A stretch of 64,000 nucleotides of DNA from Alnus glutinosa (taxonomy: Eukaryota > Streptophyta > Magnoliopsida > Fagales > Betulaceae), in NCBI RefSeq assembly GCF_958979055.1, contig NC_084888.1:565501-629500 (forward strand), given 5' to 3'. Below the pieces are notes generated by a model. That model saw only the letters and a list, made by a program, of their open reading frames with translations, did no database searches and was not told where the DNA came from. This document shows positions 61,574 to 64,000 of the stretch, in pieces (the stretch's first letter is position 1; the number at the start of each line of letters is the position of its first letter). The position numbers and the translations under genes were made by a program.

Positions 61574-61803
61574 TAGGGGCGGAGCTACATGATAACATGG
61601 AGGGCGTGGGTTCCTGAAGCCATTTATTTTTCCCAAAAAAAAAAGTATTATTATAATTCTTTGAAAATTAAAATTTTACCCCGGCCACAATTTTAATTTT
61701 AATTTTTTATTTTTTAGGTTTGACCTCCCAATTTTTATTTTTATTTTTTTAATTTTTCAGTTTTCCCCCACCCACCCAAATTCTAATGCTAGTTCCACCA
61801 CTG
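61574..61803. mobile_element. hAT-type MITE, 230 bp, exact 8-bp TSD
   Basis: The 8-mer atcgagac flanks both ends exactly (61566-61573 and 61804-61811). The ends taggggcggagcta and tagttccaccactg are inverted repeats with a few mismatches, the widespread 'cagtggcggagc..' type of plant termini. The interior is an AT-rich 'aattttaattttta' block. An 8-bp duplication with short TIRs indicates the hAT superfamily. It is non-coding. Confidence 0.75.
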
Positions 61804-61811
61804 ATCGAGAC

Positions 61812-62595
61812 CTCCGTCGCATCCCCGTCCAGACGGTGTTGTAGTAAAAAGCCACTATGAGAACTCCCGATCGAGAGGCTTGGTTGCAAACCTGTTCGAA
61901 TAGGAATGTGAACGAGTCACACTAGGAGACTTCTCGAGTGACTCAATTACAGCCGTTCAAATGGATTGACAACTGAATTGCTCTGGATGCTCACAAATGC
62001 GATTTCACCAAAAAAGGAAAGAAAATCTCACTGATCGAAAACAAACTCGTCAGTGCCAAAAATTCTCTTTTCTAAATTTATCTTTTGGATTTCTAATTTA
62101 TCTTTACCTTAGATGGTTTCTTTCGTATTTTTTAGTGATCTAGTTTCCTTTTTTATTACCACTAATGTAATATTTATTCTATCGTATGAGTAGCAGAAGG
62201 CACGTTTGAATCTTAACCAGAAAGTTTTTCAGTTTTACCCAATTGAGTTATTCAATATCTTTTGTTGATAAAAAAAATATAGAAACTTTTGTTCTTATCT
62301 TACTCTGTTATTTGCTACACCACAACTCAATTTAATAGATTAAATGGGATAATTAAACTTTCCCCAACTCAATTTAAAAGAAAACTTATACATAATTATA
62401 ACAATTATAACAATCAAAGTGAGACAATATTACATGGAGATCGAACTAAGCAGATTTAGAGACAACATTCTTTTCATAATCACCGTACTTACTATAAATA
62501 ATTCCAGAAAACAACATCGGGTCCCAAAAACAAACATTACATTATTAGTATTGTTATTCATTTATTTTCATGCCAGAAAACCGAAGTGATCGATC
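61812..62595. other. intergenic; 3' flank of the last gene
   Basis: Partly AT-rich. The portion near 62590 should contain the 3' UTR of the minus-strand gene. Nothing else is recognised. Confidence 0.5.
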
Positions 62596-63471
62596 TCAAT
62601 TTTTCCATCCCAGTCCAAGTAATTTGTTACCAACATCTGCCTTGGCCTTGGGCTGCCCATTTCTCCCTGGATTGTTTAGGTTGAGATTCGAATAGCGGCA
62701 ATGGTTATTGCTTAGTGTTTTAGCCTGATGTAAGCTGCCATTTTTTCTATCAATGGCAGCCGGGCCGGCATTGGATCGCAGAGTCTTCACCCAATCGAAC
62801 TTCTTGGTAGTGGGAACCAGCGGTGCCGGCATTTTTCCTGATCTAGAAGTCCGAGGCCGGCCCTTCTCATGATCATCAGCTTCTTTCTTGATCTCTTTTA
62901 TTTCAATTTTGGTCCCTCCTTCCATTCTTATGCTTATGTTCACTTCCAGAAGTACTGTTGTGTTATCTTTTCTTTGTTGACTTCGTGTCTCAAATCCAGG
63001 TAGTACTTCTTTTGCAATATTCCTTTCCTTTTTGTGCTGATCATGATAAAATCGGTGCAACCTGAGAGCATGATGGTATATTCCATTTTTAATCTCTTCC
63101 TCCAAATCCCTTTCTATCTCCATCTCTAGCTCTTTGCGAATCTTCTTCTCCTTTTCTGACATGCCAGCCCCCAGGGATTGCTTGATCAGGGTATTAGTCC
63201 TTGAATGGGTTTCCTTAAGATCAAATATCTGTAGCATTGAGCTATGCCATGCATCGCTATGATAATTCAAATCTGACTCCTCCCCTAATGGCAGAACCGA
63301 CAAATCTGCAAAACCCAGAAAGTAAATTGCCAGTAAAGCTTGATCATGAGAGCTGAAACAAAAATTAGTGAATAAAGAAAAAATAATAATAAATATTTCT
63401 GATTGCAAAGAAGAGAAACTGATAAAACCTAGTATATCAGCTGCTTTCTTGGGTAGTTCTTGCTGATCCAT
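62596..63471 (-). CDS. unknown plant protein with coiled coil, 2 exons
   Basis: The exons are 63471-63429 and 63305-62596 (stop TGA). They total 753 nt, 250 aa, with a GT-AG intron in phase. I do not recognise the family. The N-terminus MDQQELPKKAADILDLSVLP is followed by a Ser/His-rich stretch. Residues 63-110 (MSEKEKKIRKELEMEIERDL, EEEIKNGIYHHALRLHRFYH) are a charged helix likely to form a coiled coil. The C-terminal half is basic and polar (KKFDWVKTLRSNAG, NPGRNGQPKAK) and probably disordered. No signal peptide or membrane segment remains after splicing. The 123-bp intron has no in-frame stop, so retention would add 41 mostly hydrophobic residues. Its T/A-rich composition and good splice sites favour a true intron. 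Confidence 0.75.
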   Translation of the reverse strand: MDQQELPKKAADILGFISFSSLQSEIFIIIFSLFTNFCFSSHDQALLAIYFLGFADLSVLPLGEESDLNYHSDAWHSSMLQIFDLKETHSRTNTLIKQSLGAGMSEKEKKIRKELEMEIERDLEEEIKNGIYHHALRLHRFYHDQHKKERNIAKEVLPGFETRSQQRKDNTTVLLEVNISIRMEGGTKIEIKEIKKEADDHEKGRPRTSRSGKMPAPLVPTTKKFDWVKTLRSNAGPAAIDRKNGSLHQAKTLSNNHCRYSNLNLNNPGRNGQPKAKADVGNKLLGLGWKN

Positions 63472-64000
63472 CTTCCACCGTATGCTTTTCCGTGTGCTGC
63501 AAATTGGAACTCCTTTAAATCCTACTAGAATGATTTGGACTGCTGGGAAAATGGGACCTGTGGTACAGTTGGGACGAAGAGGACATAAGAGGTGATGTTT
63601 AGGGAAAGAATAACCGTTAGAGACGTTATTTTAGTTGGCTTATTCAAATTCAGGCGCCAAATGTGTCTAACTTGGTATCTGTTGGAAATAAGGATTAAGA
63701 AGAGAGATCTTTTCCTTAAATAAACAGTGCTTTACATGGAAGGGATAAGGGTTTGGGTTGCCCTTAAAGCACAATCAATATAGGGTACTATACCCACATG
63801 TTTGATGTATGTGCCTATGGATAGTTACAGCTCCATTGGGCTGAGAAGGTGTTGTTGAAGGGGCTAGGCCTTTTCTTGTGGGAAATTGCTCCCTCCGATA
63901 CCACTTGGGCTTCTTGGCCCATTTTTGCTACAATTTTATTTATTTATTCGTTTCTTTCCGATTCCAATAAACCTTTTGAACAACACCAACACCCCCCTTT
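63472..64000. other. upstream flank of the last gene; no further feature
   Basis: It should hold the leader and promoter of the minus-strand gene starting at 63471. No clear TATA box or other gene is seen up to the window end. Confidence 0.5.

Noticed and set aside
1-64000. CRISPR array, operon, rRNA, origin or prokaryotic system
   Set aside because: The window is plant nuclear DNA with introns and plant transposons; no regularly spaced repeats or bacterial-type gene organisation was seen.

Overview
The window is nuclear DNA of a dicot-type flowering plant. It is AT-rich, with long intergenic stretches, intron-bearing genes of clear plant families (MATE/DETOXIFICATION transporter, classical arabinogalactan protein, GEM-like GRAM protein, zinc-finger homeodomain factor) and typical plant transposable elements. 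I cannot name the species. There are no prokaryotic or organellar features, and no rRNA, CRISPR array or confident tRNA gene.

Layout. 1-2340: a Helitron-like 3' end, then a LINE fragment on the minus strand. 3244-7723 (-): a complete eight-exon MATE transporter gene, 494 aa, with a Mutator-type MITE in intron 4. 11110-16223: a 5.1-kb Mutator-like element (MULE) with long terminal inverted repeats, a 9-bp target-site duplication and a remnant of FAR1/MULE-type transposase. 17303-20207: a 2.9-kb solo LTR of Ty3/gypsy type with a 5-bp target duplication. 20974-22460 (-): a decayed hAT transposase. 23587-24024 (-): a classical arabinogalactan protein. 27008-28056: two MITE-like elements. 28608-31225 (-): a four-exon Bet1-like SNARE.

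32304-43734 is the most informative part. A complete four-exon GEM-like gene (39683-43734, +) is preceded by a partial direct duplicate of its promoter, exon 1 and part of exon 2 (32304-35321). A roughly 1-kb Ty1/copia solo LTR sits inside exon 2 of that duplicate. A complete six-exon FSH1/OVCA2-type serine hydrolase gene (35686-37654, +) lies between the two copies. The left duplication breakpoint falls at a unit boundary of a dispersed repeat with a TTTAATTAAA core that recurs across the window.

43735-55989 is gene-poor and holds another solo LTR with an exact 5-bp target duplication (48169-48606), dispersed repeats and a MITE-like inverted repeat. 55990-56706 (+) is an intronless, GC-rich zinc-finger homeodomain gene. 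56707-62595 is mostly unassigned apart from a 230-bp hAT-type MITE with an exact 8-bp duplication. 62596-63471 (-) is a two-exon plant gene of unknown function whose 123-bp intron is in frame and free of stops.

The genes are independent single-copy-looking loci (transport, cell-wall glycoprotein, vesicle fusion, hydrolase, membrane/ABA-type GRAM protein, transcription factor); nothing suggests a co-regulated cluster. I found no convincing new biological system. The strongest observations are element boundaries resolved by target-site duplications and the interrupted GEM-like segmental duplication.
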